Shown: positions 33,197-42,552 of the stretch, one piece after another | Numbering within the stretch: the stretch's first letter is position 1 | How the letters are laid out: each line of letters begins with the position of its first letter | NCBI RefSeq assembly: GCF_001612635.1 | Contig: NZ_BDAV01000015.1 | Coordinates: forward strand, 248,001 to 312,000 | Source: Nocardia africana NBRC 100379 | GTDB taxonomy: Bacteria > Actinomycetota > Actinomycetes > Mycobacteriales > Mycobacteriaceae | Reading direction: 5' to 3' | Length of the DNA: 64,000 bases | Notes under the pieces: model-generated | Told to the model about the DNA's origin: nothing | What the model saw: only the letters and a program-made list of their open reading frames with translations | The model's database searches: none | Program-made: the position numbers and the translations under genes

Positions 33197-33613
33197 CTAG
33201 AGCTCGCTAAGCTCGAAGTAGCCCTGATCTGCATAAATGTGCCGCGGCATGTCGGGCCCTTCCTTGGCGAGTTGCGCCATTCTCTCGCGGAATTCGGGGT
33301 CTTGATTGTCACCAGCGCTGACAGCCATGTCGCTGTTGGCAAGCCAGCGCGGGACGCCAGCGAACCGGCTGACTGTCTGGCTTGCGAGATCGAAGGTGAG
33401 GGTAACGAGGGTCCCGGTTTCTTCGTACCATCCTAGAAACTCGATATTCGGTGCGTCCCGACGGTACGTCGGTTTCTGGATGGCATGGCGTCCTGTGTGA
33501 GGGCCTTTAGTCAAAGTGTATTCGATGAAATCGGGGCCGGTGAACCAAGGCTCGAATTCCCAGCCGTTGGCCAAGTGGAGGCGTAGAGTTTTCCCGACAA
33601 TGGAGTTCAGCAT
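33197..33613 (-). CDS. Phenolic-acid-decarboxylase/MoaF-like calycin-fold protein
   Basis: A 138-residue protein beginning MLNSIVGKTLRLHLANGWEFEPWFTG, then IEYTLTKGPHTGRHAIQKP, IEFLGWYEETGTLVTLTFDLAS and RFAGVPRWL. These line up with phenolic acid decarboxylases (GK-NGW-E, G-H-GR, W-E-TGT-V-L-F, P-W), which decarboxylate p-coumaric or ferulic acid. It is shorter than the usual 160-170 residues, and the conserved Tyr pair and Arg are only partly visible, so catalysis is uncertain. It lies 137 bases downstream of a P450 gene on the same strand. Confidence 0.6.
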   Translation of the reverse strand: MLNSIVGKTLRLHLANGWEFEPWFTGPDFIEYTLTKGPHTGRHAIQKPTYRRDAPNIEFLGWYEETGTLVTLTFDLASQTVSRFAGVPRWLANSDMAVSAGDNQDPEFRERMAQLAKEGPDMPRHIYADQGYFELSEL

Positions 33614-33750
33614 CGGCAGTCCGGGTTCGGCCTGGCGGCCAATTCCCGTCCTCCTTTCGAATGTGTTCGATGATCGGTGTTCGTCCAGCGTGTTGGCATT
33701 CGGATGGATGCTGCGATTAGGTATTCATCGATCCCCCCACTTTCGTGTGG

Positions 33751-35013
33751 CTACGGCAGCGGCATTTCTGGCAGTCTTTCGAAGAACACAGGCAGTGCTT
33801 TCAACGCCCTATGGAATGGTCCAGGGCGCCATTCGAGTTGGTCTGCGGGCACGGCCAGCTTCATGTCTGGCACTGCGGCGAAGAGTTGGTCGATGGCCTC
33901 TTGCGCTAGGTGGTAGGACAGGGGTTTGGCTGGGCACTCGTGCGGACCCCCGCCAAACGCCAGGTGCGAACGGTTTCCGATGTGGCTGCCACCGGGGTCG
34001 GTGGTTACACGGATCGTCGGGTCGTTGTTGCAGGCTGCGAGGCTGATCACGACAGGCTGATCCGCCAGCAGCCATGTGTTGTCGATCATCACGGGCTGGC
34101 GTGGGTACCGGAAGCAGAAGTTCGCCATCGGCGGGTCGTTGAACAGGACCTCGTCGAGGGCTGTCGCGCTCGACAAACTACGGCCGTAGTCTCCGTCGAT
34201 GGCTCCATACCGGGCGTCGGTGAGCATCAGCCGGAGCGTATTGGTGATCAGATTTCGTTCGAGTTCGAAACCCGCACCGTAGAAGCTCATCAGCTGAGCG
34301 AATATTTCGAAGTCGTCGAGGGCGGCGGGATGAGTGACCAGCCGCGAGGTGGCGTCCTTATCAGGTTCCGGCGTATGGCGCTTGAGCTGGATCAGTTCCA
34401 TGAGCGCTTCTTTGATAAGGGTCATGCCATCTTGTGCCGTGAGCGTCCCGTGCTGATCGAATCGCGCTGCCATGCCGGTCGCTACTCGCTGCCCGATCTC
34501 GGCCGGGCACCCGCACAGCTGGTTGAGGACACCCAAGACAAGATGGAACGTGTAATCGGCCATCAGATCGGCGGCACCGCGGCCGCAGAATCGATTGATA
34601 AGCGGGATCGCAATTTCCTCCACCAGAGGACCCACGTTGTAGAGGTCGATCCCGTTGATGCTGGCTGCAGAAGCGGAGCGGTAGCGTTTGTGAGCCTCGT
34701 CCGAGTTGTATCGTGCCGCGGGGAACCACGCCATCATGGCGAGGACAGGCTCATCCGGCGGGACGGTGGATTGCCATGGACGCGGGTCCGACGAGAAATG
34801 TTCAGGATCGTTGAGAATCTGCACTGCGGTCTTGTGGCTGATCACCAGGGTGGCCGGCACGTTCGGCGCCAGATCGACCGGAACTAGCGAGCGGTATCTG
34901 CTCCGCATTTCGGCGTAGGCACTGCCCGGATCTGCGGCGAATTCAGGCTCATACATTGAAAACCGGACGTCGGATACCTCAGACGAGGTCTGGGGTGGCG
35001 ACTGCGAGGTCAA
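33751..35013 (-). CDS. Cytochrome P450 lacking the ExxR motif, copy 1
   Basis: A 420-residue P450. The heme loop HLAFGGGPHECPAKPLS carries the ligand Cys at about 358. The K-helix position that should hold ExxR reads DEVLFNDPP, so the invariant Arg is Phe (about residue 288). The I-helix reads FYGAGFELERNLI, lacking the usual Thr. Loss of ExxR is known in the Streptomyces CYP157 family, which usually belongs to conservon operons. A paralogue at 35646 has the same PPMANF, PRQPILIDNTW, ACNND and WRPGPFHRAL signatures. They face each other across 632 bases with two copies of a shared box. Confidence 0.85.
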   Translation of the reverse strand: MTSQSPPQTSSEVSDVRFSMYEPEFAADPGSAYAEMRSRYRSLVPVDLAPNVPATLVISHKTAVQILNDPEHFSSDPRPWQSTVPPDEPVLAMMAWFPAARYNSDEAHKRYRSASAASINGIDLYNVGPLVEEIAIPLINRFCGRGAADLMADYTFHLVLGVLNQLCGCPAEIGQRVATGMAARFDQHGTLTAQDGMTLIKEALMELIQLKRHTPEPDKDATSRLVTHPAALDDFEIFAQLMSFYGAGFELERNLITNTLRLMLTDARYGAIDGDYGRSLSSATALDEVLFNDPPMANFCFRYPRQPVMIDNTWLLADQPVVISLAACNNDPTIRVTTDPGGSHIGNRSHLAFGGGPHECPAKPLSYHLAQEAIDQLFAAVPDMKLAVPADQLEWRPGPFHRALKALPVFFERLPEMPLP

Positions 35014-35326
35014 GACATGGCTCCCAGCAGTTGTTTTCGGGCGTGGATCGCAATTTCAGAAACAAATACAGCAACATTCGCCGAGGCGGCACAGCAATCT
35101 CGTTCGCGGAGAGCCGTGGCGAGCCCTTTCCCTGTAGTCAGGCGCGAGGTCGATCGGCTGAGACAAGAGGCGGATGCGAGGTTGCCACGTCGGAAGTAGA
35201 CCGCGGCAACCCCGATTGCTTCGCCGAAATCGCCTCAGCGACACAATGATTCATACGCGCGCCTCTCGTCAGTCGATCCAGAACTATAGCCCTCGCCGGA
35301 CCCGGACCGGAACGTGAACGAGAACT

Positions 35327-35349
35327 TAGGTAGGTAATGATTTAGGTAT
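35327..35349 (+). promoter_or_regulatory. Shared 23-base box, copy 1
   Basis: TAGGTAGGTA, seven bases ending TTT, then AGGTAT. It lies in the divergent P450 promoter region (35014-35645). The pattern T(C/A)GGTAGGTA-N7-(C/A)GGTAT recurs at 35469 and 39852. Confidence 0.55.
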
Positions 35350-35468
35350 ACCGATCGACGCGCCACCGCTCGGCGATGTGCACCAGCGGGCAGTTCGGCG
35401 ACGACTTTGAGCGCACCTAAAGCCTGCGGGCGCGCGCCGGCCGTTCCGCTCGGGCGAGAGCATCGTCA

Positions 35469-35491
35469 TCGGTAGGTACTCGTTTCGGTAT
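35469..35491 (+). promoter_or_regulatory. Shared 23-base box, copy 2
   Basis: TCGGTAGGTA, CTCGTTT, CGGTAT, 154 bases upstream of the second P450 start. It is likely bound by the LuxR-type regulator at 37086 or by an unknown regulator. No gene is seen in 35014-35645. Confidence 0.6.
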
Positions 35492-35645
35492 GTGCCTATT
35501 TACCAAGGTCAGGTGCGGTGCCAAGGTGGCAGCGAAGCCGCCGTTGACGAGATCTTCGTCGGACTGCGCGGCCGTACGGGTGTCGCGGGCGCATTGTCGC
35601 GTTCTGGAAGGACCGGCGCCTAGAAGCCACAATCTGACTGGAGCC

Positions 35646-36887
35646 ATGACCTTGTCAATGCCGAATACTTCCGATGCGGCGGTGTCGGGATGTCCTGTCC
35701 CTCAGCAGTTTCCGTCGAACACGGATGACAGGCCATTCCGGATCTACGACCACGAATTCTCGACGGATCCACATCGCATGTACGAAAAGATGCGCCGGCG
35801 GGGTGGATCGCTCGTCCCGATCGAGCTGGAACGGGGCGTGCCGGCGACACTCGTGATCGGCTACCACACCGCCGTGCGGATCCTGCACGACCCAAACCAT
35901 TTCCCTGCCGATCCCCGCGCATGGCAGAAGACGATCGCCCCCGATTGCCCGATCCTGCCGATGATGGAATGGCAGCCCTGTGCCCGCAACAGCACTGGCT
36001 CTGAGCACGAGCGCTACCGCCGAGCATCTGTAGACAGCATCAACGGGGTTGATTTGCACGCGCTGCATGGCATCGTGGAAGACATCGCTGCGCCGCTGAT
36101 CAGTGCTTTCGAGGGAGACGCAACCGCCGAACTCGTGAAGCAGTACGCGTTCCCACTCGTGTTCGCGGTCCTCAACCGGATGATCGGCTGCCCCGACGAC
36201 GTGGCGATTCGGATCGCACAGGGTATGCGGGCGCGGTTCGACAGTGAGGCCGATGCGGGTAAGGCCATGGATGTGCTGGACGCGGCGTTGTCGGAGCTGG
36301 TCGAACTCAAACATGAATTCCCTGGCGACGACATCACTACACGTCTGATCGCTCATCAGGCAAAACTCGACGACCGCGAAACGAAGGCACAGGTCATGAG
36401 CCTCTACGCCGCGGGCGTCGAAGCTCAACGCAACCTGATCATCAACACTCTCCTGCTGATGATGACCGACCAAGACCTTGGGGCGGGCTTGCTCAGCGGC
36501 AGTATGACGACACGAGACGCACTCGACCGGGTACTTTTCAACGACCCACCGATGGCGAACTTCTGCGTGACCTATCCGCGGCAGCCCATTCTGATCGACA
36601 ACACATGGCTGCCGGCGAATCAGCCTGTGGTGATCAGCCTTGCGGCGTGCAACAACGATCCTCAAGTCGTCGGCGGCGACCGTACCGGCAATCGGTCCCA
36701 CCTGGCTTGGAGCGTAGGCCCTCACGCATGTCCTGCGAATCGCATCGCTTACCTCGTAGCGCAAGATGCGGTCGACCAACTGCTGGATGTCGTCCCACAG
36801 ATAGCTCTGCGCGTAGCGCCGAGCGAACTGCAGTGGAGGCCTGGACCTTTCCACCGGGCACTGGTGGCTCTGCCGGTCAAACTCTGA
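35646..36887 (+). CDS. Cytochrome P450 lacking the ExxR motif, copy 2
   Basis: A 413-residue P450 from the ATG at 35646, with TGGAG upstream. The heme ligand is in HLAWSVGPHACPANRIA (Cys about 361). At the ExxR site it reads DRVLFNDPP, so both Glu (to Arg) and Arg (to Phe) are lost, near residue 294. The I-helix region LYAAGVEAQRNLI also lacks the acid-alcohol pair. It is closely related to copy 1 over its length and was probably duplicated and inverted. The large LuxR regulator follows on the same strand. The substrate is unknown. Confidence 0.85.
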   Translation: MTLSMPNTSDAAVSGCPVPQQFPSNTDDRPFRIYDHEFSTDPHRMYEKMRRRGGSLVPIELERGVPATLVIGYHTAVRILHDPNHFPADPRAWQKTIAPDCPILPMMEWQPCARNSTGSEHERYRRASVDSINGVDLHALHGIVEDIAAPLISAFEGDATAELVKQYAFPLVFAVLNRMIGCPDDVAIRIAQGMRARFDSEADAGKAMDVLDAALSELVELKHEFPGDDITTRLIAHQAKLDDRETKAQVMSLYAAGVEAQRNLIINTLLLMMTDQDLGAGLLSGSMTTRDALDRVLFNDPPMANFCVTYPRQPILIDNTWLPANQPVVISLAACNNDPQVVGGDRTGNRSHLAWSVGPHACPANRIAYLVAQDAVDQLLDVVPQIALRVAPSELQWRPGPFHRALVALPVKL

Positions 36888-37085
36888 GGACCATGGGTGA
36901 CGTTGCTATGACCCTGAGTGCGGGGGCGAGCGTCGAGTTCCCGCTGAGCCAGCGCAAAACCTGCAGTAACGTTGACACCGGCAGCAGGCACGCACTGGGG
37001 ATCGTCATGGGCGGCATGAGTATTCGACTGCCGGACGCCAGCGCCGGTTCCGAGCCCGGTGAACAGCCAGAGAGGGAGGGGAGAC

Positions 37086-39599
37086 GTGCTATCGGTACCA
37101 GGGCTGACATACCTGTTCGTCGGTCGCGACGGTGAGGTGGAGCAGATCCGCGGCTTGCTGCAGCGCAAGGCAGTCAGGCTGCTGACACTGGTCGGGACCG
37201 GAGGGATCGGGAAGACCCGTCTGGCCGCAGAAGCTGTGCGCCAGTTCACCACCGATGACGCGGAAATGCGGGTCTACTGGGTTCGACTCGCGCGCCTCCC
37301 TGCAAGCGCTGATCTCGTACAGCTGGAACGTGAGACGGCATCAGCGGTGATCCAAGCTGACTTTTCCGACAAGTCCACTCGCACTGCGTTAGTAGACGCC
37401 CTGAATCAGAGTAATCACACTGAAACCAACGGTCGGACGCTACTCGTTCTCGACAACTGCGAACACCTTTCTGGGCGCGTTGGTGAGATGGTCACATACT
37501 TGTTGGACCGTGTGCCGGGCTTGACGATCATCGCCACGAGCCGGGAAGCGGTCGGGTGCGTGGACGAGTACATCATCGGTGTCTCGTCATTGTCGAAAGA
37601 CCAAGCGGTGGCCTTGTTCGGCCAACTGGCCGAATCAGTCGGGCGGCCGCTTCTCGACGATGAACAGGTGGAGATCGCGGGCGCAATTTGCAGGCATGTG
37701 CACAACAATCCGCTCTTCATACAGCTGACCGCTTCGCGCCTGGTACGGCAGGCCCTGCAAGGAATCCTAGACGACCTGTCGGGGCGCGCTGATGACAGAC
37801 GCTTGGACTGGGGCAACGACGTCAGGGCGGGAGCTGAAGAGCGGCACCGAGCCGTCACCGACGTAATTGCGTGGTCGCGCGACTTGTGCAGTGACAAAGA
37901 GCGACTGCTTTTCGATCGACTCGCGGTGTTCGCGCCGGGGCACGACAACTCACAGGCGGACCTTGCCGCGGAAGTCGGCGCCGACTTGGACGCTATCGTG
38001 TCGGTTTGCAGCGATGCCCCTTCCGACCGGGAAGATTCGGCTCTTTTTCTGGCCGAAGAGGAGATCGAGGGACTCCTCAACCGGCTGTGTGACCAGTCCT
38101 TGGTCAGTCGCCACTTCACCACGTCGGTGGTGCGCTACTCCCTTCTGGAGAGTTTGCGGCTCTACGCATGGAAATGCTTGCGGGAGAGGTCGGCCGAGGA
38201 GGCGGAGCGCGTAACACTGCGTCATCTGCTTTACTACCGTGACAAGGTCTCCGACGCAAGAAGACACTGGTTCAGCGCCAGCGAGCATGATGTTCTGGTC
38301 TGGTCGAAAGCCGCGTGGGACAACATCATTACGGCCATCGAGACAGCCATTGCCACCCCGAGCCATGCGGCCGCCGGAGTGGAAATCTGCCTCGGACTGA
38401 TCGAACTCCGGGTGCCGTTCGTCAAATCTTCGATGCGAGACATTCGCCGTTGGACCCAGCAATGCCTCGATGCCAGCGCCTCCGCCTCCGACTCCAGCCT
38501 GGCGATCTCAGCTCAAGCTGCTATGGCGTGGCTCGCGGTGCGACAGGGCCAGTCGGCCGAGACCGATCGGCTCCTGCTCGAATGCGTCGAAGCATGCATA
38601 GCGGAACCCGACAGGCTGGGCTGGCGCGAGTCCGACGATGATCCGGGATTCCCAGCCCTCGCCGACTTGGCTTGGGGCACAGCGCTATTCATGGCGGACC
38701 GTGACCCCCGTGCTGTCGCTGTCCTGCTCCGAGCCAGCGACAAATTCGAGCAGGCCGGCAACGGCGGATCCCAGATGATGGCGGAGATGTTCGCGGGAAT
38801 GGCGGCAGCGACGCTCGGATCACCTGCGGAAGCCCTGACCATTGCAGCACGATGTCTTCATCACGCGCAGGCATCCGGTGCGCGATGGGCAGTCTCCTGG
38901 GCAGAACTCAGCTGGGCAGTAGCGCTGACGAAGAACGGCGATCCCGCTGAGGCAGCGACGGTTCTGCGGCGGGCGCTGGCATGTCAATGTGAGGTCGGCG
39001 ACCAATGGGGTGCGGCATGGTCTGTCGAACTGCTGACGTGGGCACTCGCTGCGGCAATCAACGGCCGCAATCCCTCCGATTATTCGCTGGCGACCGATAT
39101 CGCCTACCTCGCCGGCGGGGTGGAGAGGGTCAGGGCCAGGCTCGGCATAGATATCGAGGCGATGGGCACCTTCGCGGACGAGTCTCGCAAGGCGGAAGAG
39201 GTAGCGAAGAAGGTCTTGGGCAAGAAGTTTTGGGACGCGCGATCCCTTGGTGAAGACCTGCGGCCGGAAACCTTTGATGTGCACCGAGTAGCTGTGGGAA
39301 CCCTGGTGATGCCAGGCACTCCGGGAACTATCGTCGGCGAACCATTTTTCACCCTCACCGAGGTCGAGCGCGAGGTAGCGATCTATGCAGCTGCAGGATG
39401 GAATAACGCGCGGATTGCCGGAATGCGACGCAAGTCGGTGAGGACGATCGACAGCCAGATTATTTCAATCCTGAAGAAGCTGAACGTGGATGGCCGTGAC
39501 GGCATCATCGACCACATCCCGAACCGTTTCTTAGATGCCGTCGAGAAGGCCAAAAAGACGGCATCCGAGGGTGCCGGAACTGCGCGCGAGTACCGCTAA
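37086..39599 (+). CDS. Large NB-ARC ATPase/LuxR-type transcriptional regulator
   Basis: The GTG at 37086 with GAGGGAGGGGAGAC upstream is preferred to the GTG at 37059. It encodes 837 residues. Walker A is TLVGTGGIGKTRLAAEA (about residue 36) and Walker B is RTLLVLDNCEHL (about 118), followed by an NB-ARC-like ATPase segment (IIATSREAV). A long helical-repeat middle follows. The C-terminal LuxR HTH is LTEVEREVAIYAAAGWNNARIAGMRRKSVRTIDSQI (about 757-790). Such regulators sense a ligand and activate adjacent operons. Candidate targets are the P450 and hydroxylase genes carrying the 23-base box. Confidence 0.85.
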   Translation: MLSVPGLTYLFVGRDGEVEQIRGLLQRKAVRLLTLVGTGGIGKTRLAAEAVRQFTTDDAEMRVYWVRLARLPASADLVQLERETASAVIQADFSDKSTRTALVDALNQSNHTETNGRTLLVLDNCEHLSGRVGEMVTYLLDRVPGLTIIATSREAVGCVDEYIIGVSSLSKDQAVALFGQLAESVGRPLLDDEQVEIAGAICRHVHNNPLFIQLTASRLVRQALQGILDDLSGRADDRRLDWGNDVRAGAEERHRAVTDVIAWSRDLCSDKERLLFDRLAVFAPGHDNSQADLAAEVGADLDAIVSVCSDAPSDREDSALFLAEEEIEGLLNRLCDQSLVSRHFTTSVVRYSLLESLRLYAWKCLRERSAEEAERVTLRHLLYYRDKVSDARRHWFSASEHDVLVWSKAAWDNIITAIETAIATPSHAAAGVEICLGLIELRVPFVKSSMRDIRRWTQQCLDASASASDSSLAISAQAAMAWLAVRQGQSAETDRLLLECVEACIAEPDRLGWRESDDDPGFPALADLAWGTALFMADRDPRAVAVLLRASDKFEQAGNGGSQMMAEMFAGMAAATLGSPAEALTIAARCLHHAQASGARWAVSWAELSWAVALTKNGDPAEAATVLRRALACQCEVGDQWGAAWSVELLTWALAAAINGRNPSDYSLATDIAYLAGGVERVRARLGIDIEAMGTFADESRKAEEVAKKVLGKKFWDARSLGEDLRPETFDVHRVAVGTLVMPGTPGTIVGEPFFTLTEVEREVAIYAAAGWNNARIAGMRRKSVRTIDSQIISILKKLNVDGRDGIIDHIPNRFLDAVEKAKKTASEGAGTAREYR

Positions 39600-39851
39600 T
39601 CCTGTGTAGTGCGCGCCTTCTGGTCCCGCCTTGCGCTGTCTGCCGTGTCGTCCCGGCGTGAGATGGAGCGCTGCCGGGAGCGGTCCGTTCGGCCTCGGCT
39701 GTCGACTCGGCGCGGGTCTGGCGTCGGTGTCCGGGATGTTCTGACTGATCGTTGAATCGCAGTCGTCTAGCTTTTTTTCCTGTGAACTTTTGCTTGCTTT
39801 GCGTCGCCTGGCATCTGGCGAATGCGTGCCATGTAGAACAATCGTGCGTCA

Positions 39852-39874
39852 TCGGTAGGTAGTTATTTCGGTAT
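39852..39874 (+). promoter_or_regulatory. Shared 23-base box, copy 3
   Basis: TCGGTAGGTA, GTTATTT, CGGTAT, about 186 bases upstream of the FAD hydroxylase start. It is the best match to copy 2; similarity extends a few bases upstream (CGTCATCGGTAGG-like). The rest of 39600-40060 shows no gene. Confidence 0.6.
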
Positions 39875-40060
39875 TCACCGATGCGCTTCCTATGGGCCGA
39901 GCGTGATGCTTGAAGTGCCAGCGGGGCGGTCCCCGTGGGGGAATCGTTGCCGATCTCGGTGGTGATTCTTCGGGGACTGCGACTCGACAGGGCTCCCATC
40001 GGGACGCGTATGTCGGGACTTCTCAATGAAATCTGGAACCGTGCGACGCAAAGGATTCCT

Positions 40061-41779
40061 ATGTCTCGGTCAGTTCATTCACCCAGTCCTATCCTCATCG
40101 TTGGGGGCGGTCCCACAGGGTTGACCCTCGCGATCGAACTCGCGAGACGAGATGTGCCCTTCCGATTGGTCGACCGACGAAGCGGTCCGTCTACGACATC
40201 GCGCTCATTCACGTTGCACGCCAGGACTCTCGAGCTGTTCGAGCAGGCCGGCTACGCGCACCGGTTTGTCGAACGCGGCATCCCCGACAGCAGTATGGAC
40301 ATCCGGTTCGAGGGAGTCGACGACGTCACTCAACTTGACTTTACGCAGCTGATCAGTTGCTACGCCTACTTTCTGGTGATCGAGCAAAATGTCACCGAGG
40401 CCGTGTTGCGGAACCAGCTGTCGGCTGTGGTTCGGGAGCGGGGCGGCACCGGAGGGCAGATCGAGTGGAACACTCGGCTCGGTTCGCTGACAGAGGATTC
40501 CAGCGGTCGGATGGTGGCGTCGCTTGTCCACGTTGATGATGGGGACCACGTCGAAGCGGCACACTTCGACTGGGTTGTGGGGTGCGACGGACTACACAGC
40601 ACCGTACGTACAGAATGTGGGTTGACCTTCGATGGGGACGAGTACAAGGGCTCCATGCGCATGGTCGATGCGCCCCTCGAGGGCTTTTCGCTCAGCGGGA
40701 CCAGCACCCACTATCTGACCGGCAAAGACCATATGGCCCTGATCGTGAAGCTGCCCGGAAGAAACTATCGGGTCCTACTCAGCAACGACGACGGTATCGG
40801 CAGTGACCGTTCGGATGTGCCCGCGGCGGCGATTCGCCGGGAGCTTCAGCTGGCCATCGACCAGCACTTCCATGGCAATGTGCGCATCGGCGAACCTGAA
40901 TGGGCGACAAGGTTTCCGATCTGGCACAGAATCAGTTCCGGTTTCGGCGCCAGGATCGGACAAGGGCGTGCGTTCGTCGTCGGCGATGCTGCCCATATCC
41001 ATTCTCCTGCCGGTGGGCAAGGAATGAACGCCTGCATCCAGGACGCATTCAACCTGGGCTGGAAGCTGGCCCTGGTGGCGAAGGGCATAGCGCCCGAGTC
41101 GTTGCTGGATACCTATGAGTTGGAGCGCCGTCCGATCGCGGAGCAGGTCATCGCTGGTACCGATCGACTTCATCAGATCATCCTCGCCCACGGCGAGGAT
41201 ATCGAAGGCCGTCGCAACAAGGCACATGCGGCTGGATTCAATTTATCTGCCGTGCAGCAGATTTCGGGCGTTGCCTATACCTACCGCGATCCCGCGGTAG
41301 CCGCCACCGGGTTGGCGGCGGGCGATCGTGCCCCCGACGTCGTGCTCGGGCACGGTCTGCGGTTGCACGAGCTATTCCGCCACTCCGACTACACACTGTT
41401 GATCTTGCAACGGGGTGCACGAACAGAGGCGACCGCGGCGATCGAAGCGGCCGCTCACCGATACGCCGGCGCTCTGCGCACCGTGGTGATTACCCAGACT
41501 CCGCCTCGGGAAGCGCTGAACGCCACCGTCATTGCAGAAACTAATGACGTCTTCGACCTTTACGGGATACCCGATGACGACAGCCTGTGTCTGATCCGCC
41601 CCGACGGCTATATCCGGTTCCGGAGCGGATTCGGCGGCGCGCACATGATGTTCGCCGTGCTGTCGTCGGTTCTGCGGGGTTTGTCCCGCGCAGTAAAGCC
41701 CGCGACGCTCGGAGCGCGGTCCAAGCCTGCGACCGACCGAGGACCTTCGGCTACACGTGCCGGGATAAGCGGTGAATGA
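40061..41779 (+). CDS. FAD-dependent aromatic hydroxylase (PheA/MhpA/TetX family)
   Basis: Start taken at the ATG at 40061 (MSRSVHSPSP) with AAAGGA upstream; the frame is open from 39935. The 572-residue product has the FAD dinucleotide motif ILIVGGGPTGLTLAIELARR, the DG motif DWVVGCDGLHSTVR and GRAFVVGDAAHIHSPAGGQGMNACIQDAFNLGWKLA. A C-terminal thioredoxin-like domain begins around GDRAPDVVLGHG. It would hydroxylate phenols or a polyketide. It ends with a 4-base overlap with the next gene and probably belongs to the same regulated group as the P450s. Confidence 0.88.
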   Translation: MSRSVHSPSPILIVGGGPTGLTLAIELARRDVPFRLVDRRSGPSTTSRSFTLHARTLELFEQAGYAHRFVERGIPDSSMDIRFEGVDDVTQLDFTQLISCYAYFLVIEQNVTEAVLRNQLSAVVRERGGTGGQIEWNTRLGSLTEDSSGRMVASLVHVDDGDHVEAAHFDWVVGCDGLHSTVRTECGLTFDGDEYKGSMRMVDAPLEGFSLSGTSTHYLTGKDHMALIVKLPGRNYRVLLSNDDGIGSDRSDVPAAAIRRELQLAIDQHFHGNVRIGEPEWATRFPIWHRISSGFGARIGQGRAFVVGDAAHIHSPAGGQGMNACIQDAFNLGWKLALVAKGIAPESLLDTYELERRPIAEQVIAGTDRLHQIILAHGEDIEGRRNKAHAAGFNLSAVQQISGVAYTYRDPAVAATGLAAGDRAPDVVLGHGLRLHELFRHSDYTLLILQRGARTEATAAIEAAAHRYAGALRTVVITQTPPREALNATVIAETNDVFDLYGIPDDDSLCLIRPDGYIRFRSGFGGAHMMFAVLSSVLRGLSRAVKPATLGARSKPATDRGPSATRAGISGE

Positions 41780-42273
41780 TGGACCATGTCATCGCGGCCG
41801 CAGACTTGCCGGGCGCGCCGCCGCCGGTTCCATCCGTGGCGGCATTGTTCAGTGCATTGCAGGGCCCCGGCCGCCACGGCATGGCGACGCCCCTCGCTGA
41901 GTCGGTCGGGCAGATCAGCGAGCTGCTTCGAGTGCTGATCGCCGACCCTCGGGCGGGGGTGGATATTCGGGCGCGGCTCGGGGAGATCGTCGCTGAGGTC
42001 GATCGCGGGATCGCGTGCACATTCCCTCGACCACGACCGGGCGCGCCATGGGCCACCGAGTCCTTCGGAGGGCTGCTGAACCGGGTCATCGAAGCATGGG
42101 AAGTGGCGACATGGGCCCGAGACAACCTACCGGCAGATGACGACCTTGTTCATCGGAGCTGGACGCATCTGGCCGAAATGAAACTGGCCTATGAGACTTT
42201 TCAACTCCAGGTCTCGACCGGTGGCATTCAGGTTCCTCTCTCATGGCCGGGTATCGAAACCATCCGGCAATGA
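41776..42273 (+). CDS. DUF4254-like protein
   Basis: A 165-residue protein coupled by ATGA to the FAD hydroxylase. The middle (DIRARLGEIVAEVDRGIACTFPRPRPGAPWATESFGGLLNRVIEAWEVATWARDN) and the end (SWTHLAEMKLAYETFQLQV) resemble actinobacterial DUF4254 proteins, which are found mostly on mobile elements and beside regulators. The function is unknown. The 279 bases after it (42274-42552) show no gene. Confidence 0.55.
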   Translation: MMDHVIAAADLPGAPPPVPSVAALFSALQGPGRHGMATPLAESVGQISELLRVLIADPRAGVDIRARLGEIVAEVDRGIACTFPRPRPGAPWATESFGGLLNRVIEAWEVATWARDNLPADDDLVHRSWTHLAEMKLAYETFQLQVSTGGIQVPLSWPGIETIRQ

Positions 42274-42552
42274 GCGCCCCGCAGGCGTGCACCGAGCCGA
42301 ATTTCTGTGCTGCCACCAGCCCGGTCGGTGTCACCGGTAAGCCTGGTCGGGCTCGGCCAGGACTGGCTGGCGCCACAGATGGTCCGAGCAGCTTCCGGCC
42401 GGCGGGAGGGTTTCCGATAGACAGGTCCGGGTTCGGCGGAGGGGCGATTCCCTGCCCGTGTAGACGTGGTCCTCCAATCGCGGCGTTTGCGTCAGCCGAC
42501 CGAGAGATCGGCTGTGCCACAGAGCAATTCAATCGTGTGGTGCTCGGGGGAG

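Noticed and set aside
34956-35249. A 97-residue open frame between the P450 genes
   Set aside because: It is partly antisense to P450 copy 1, with no ribosome binding site or family sequence.
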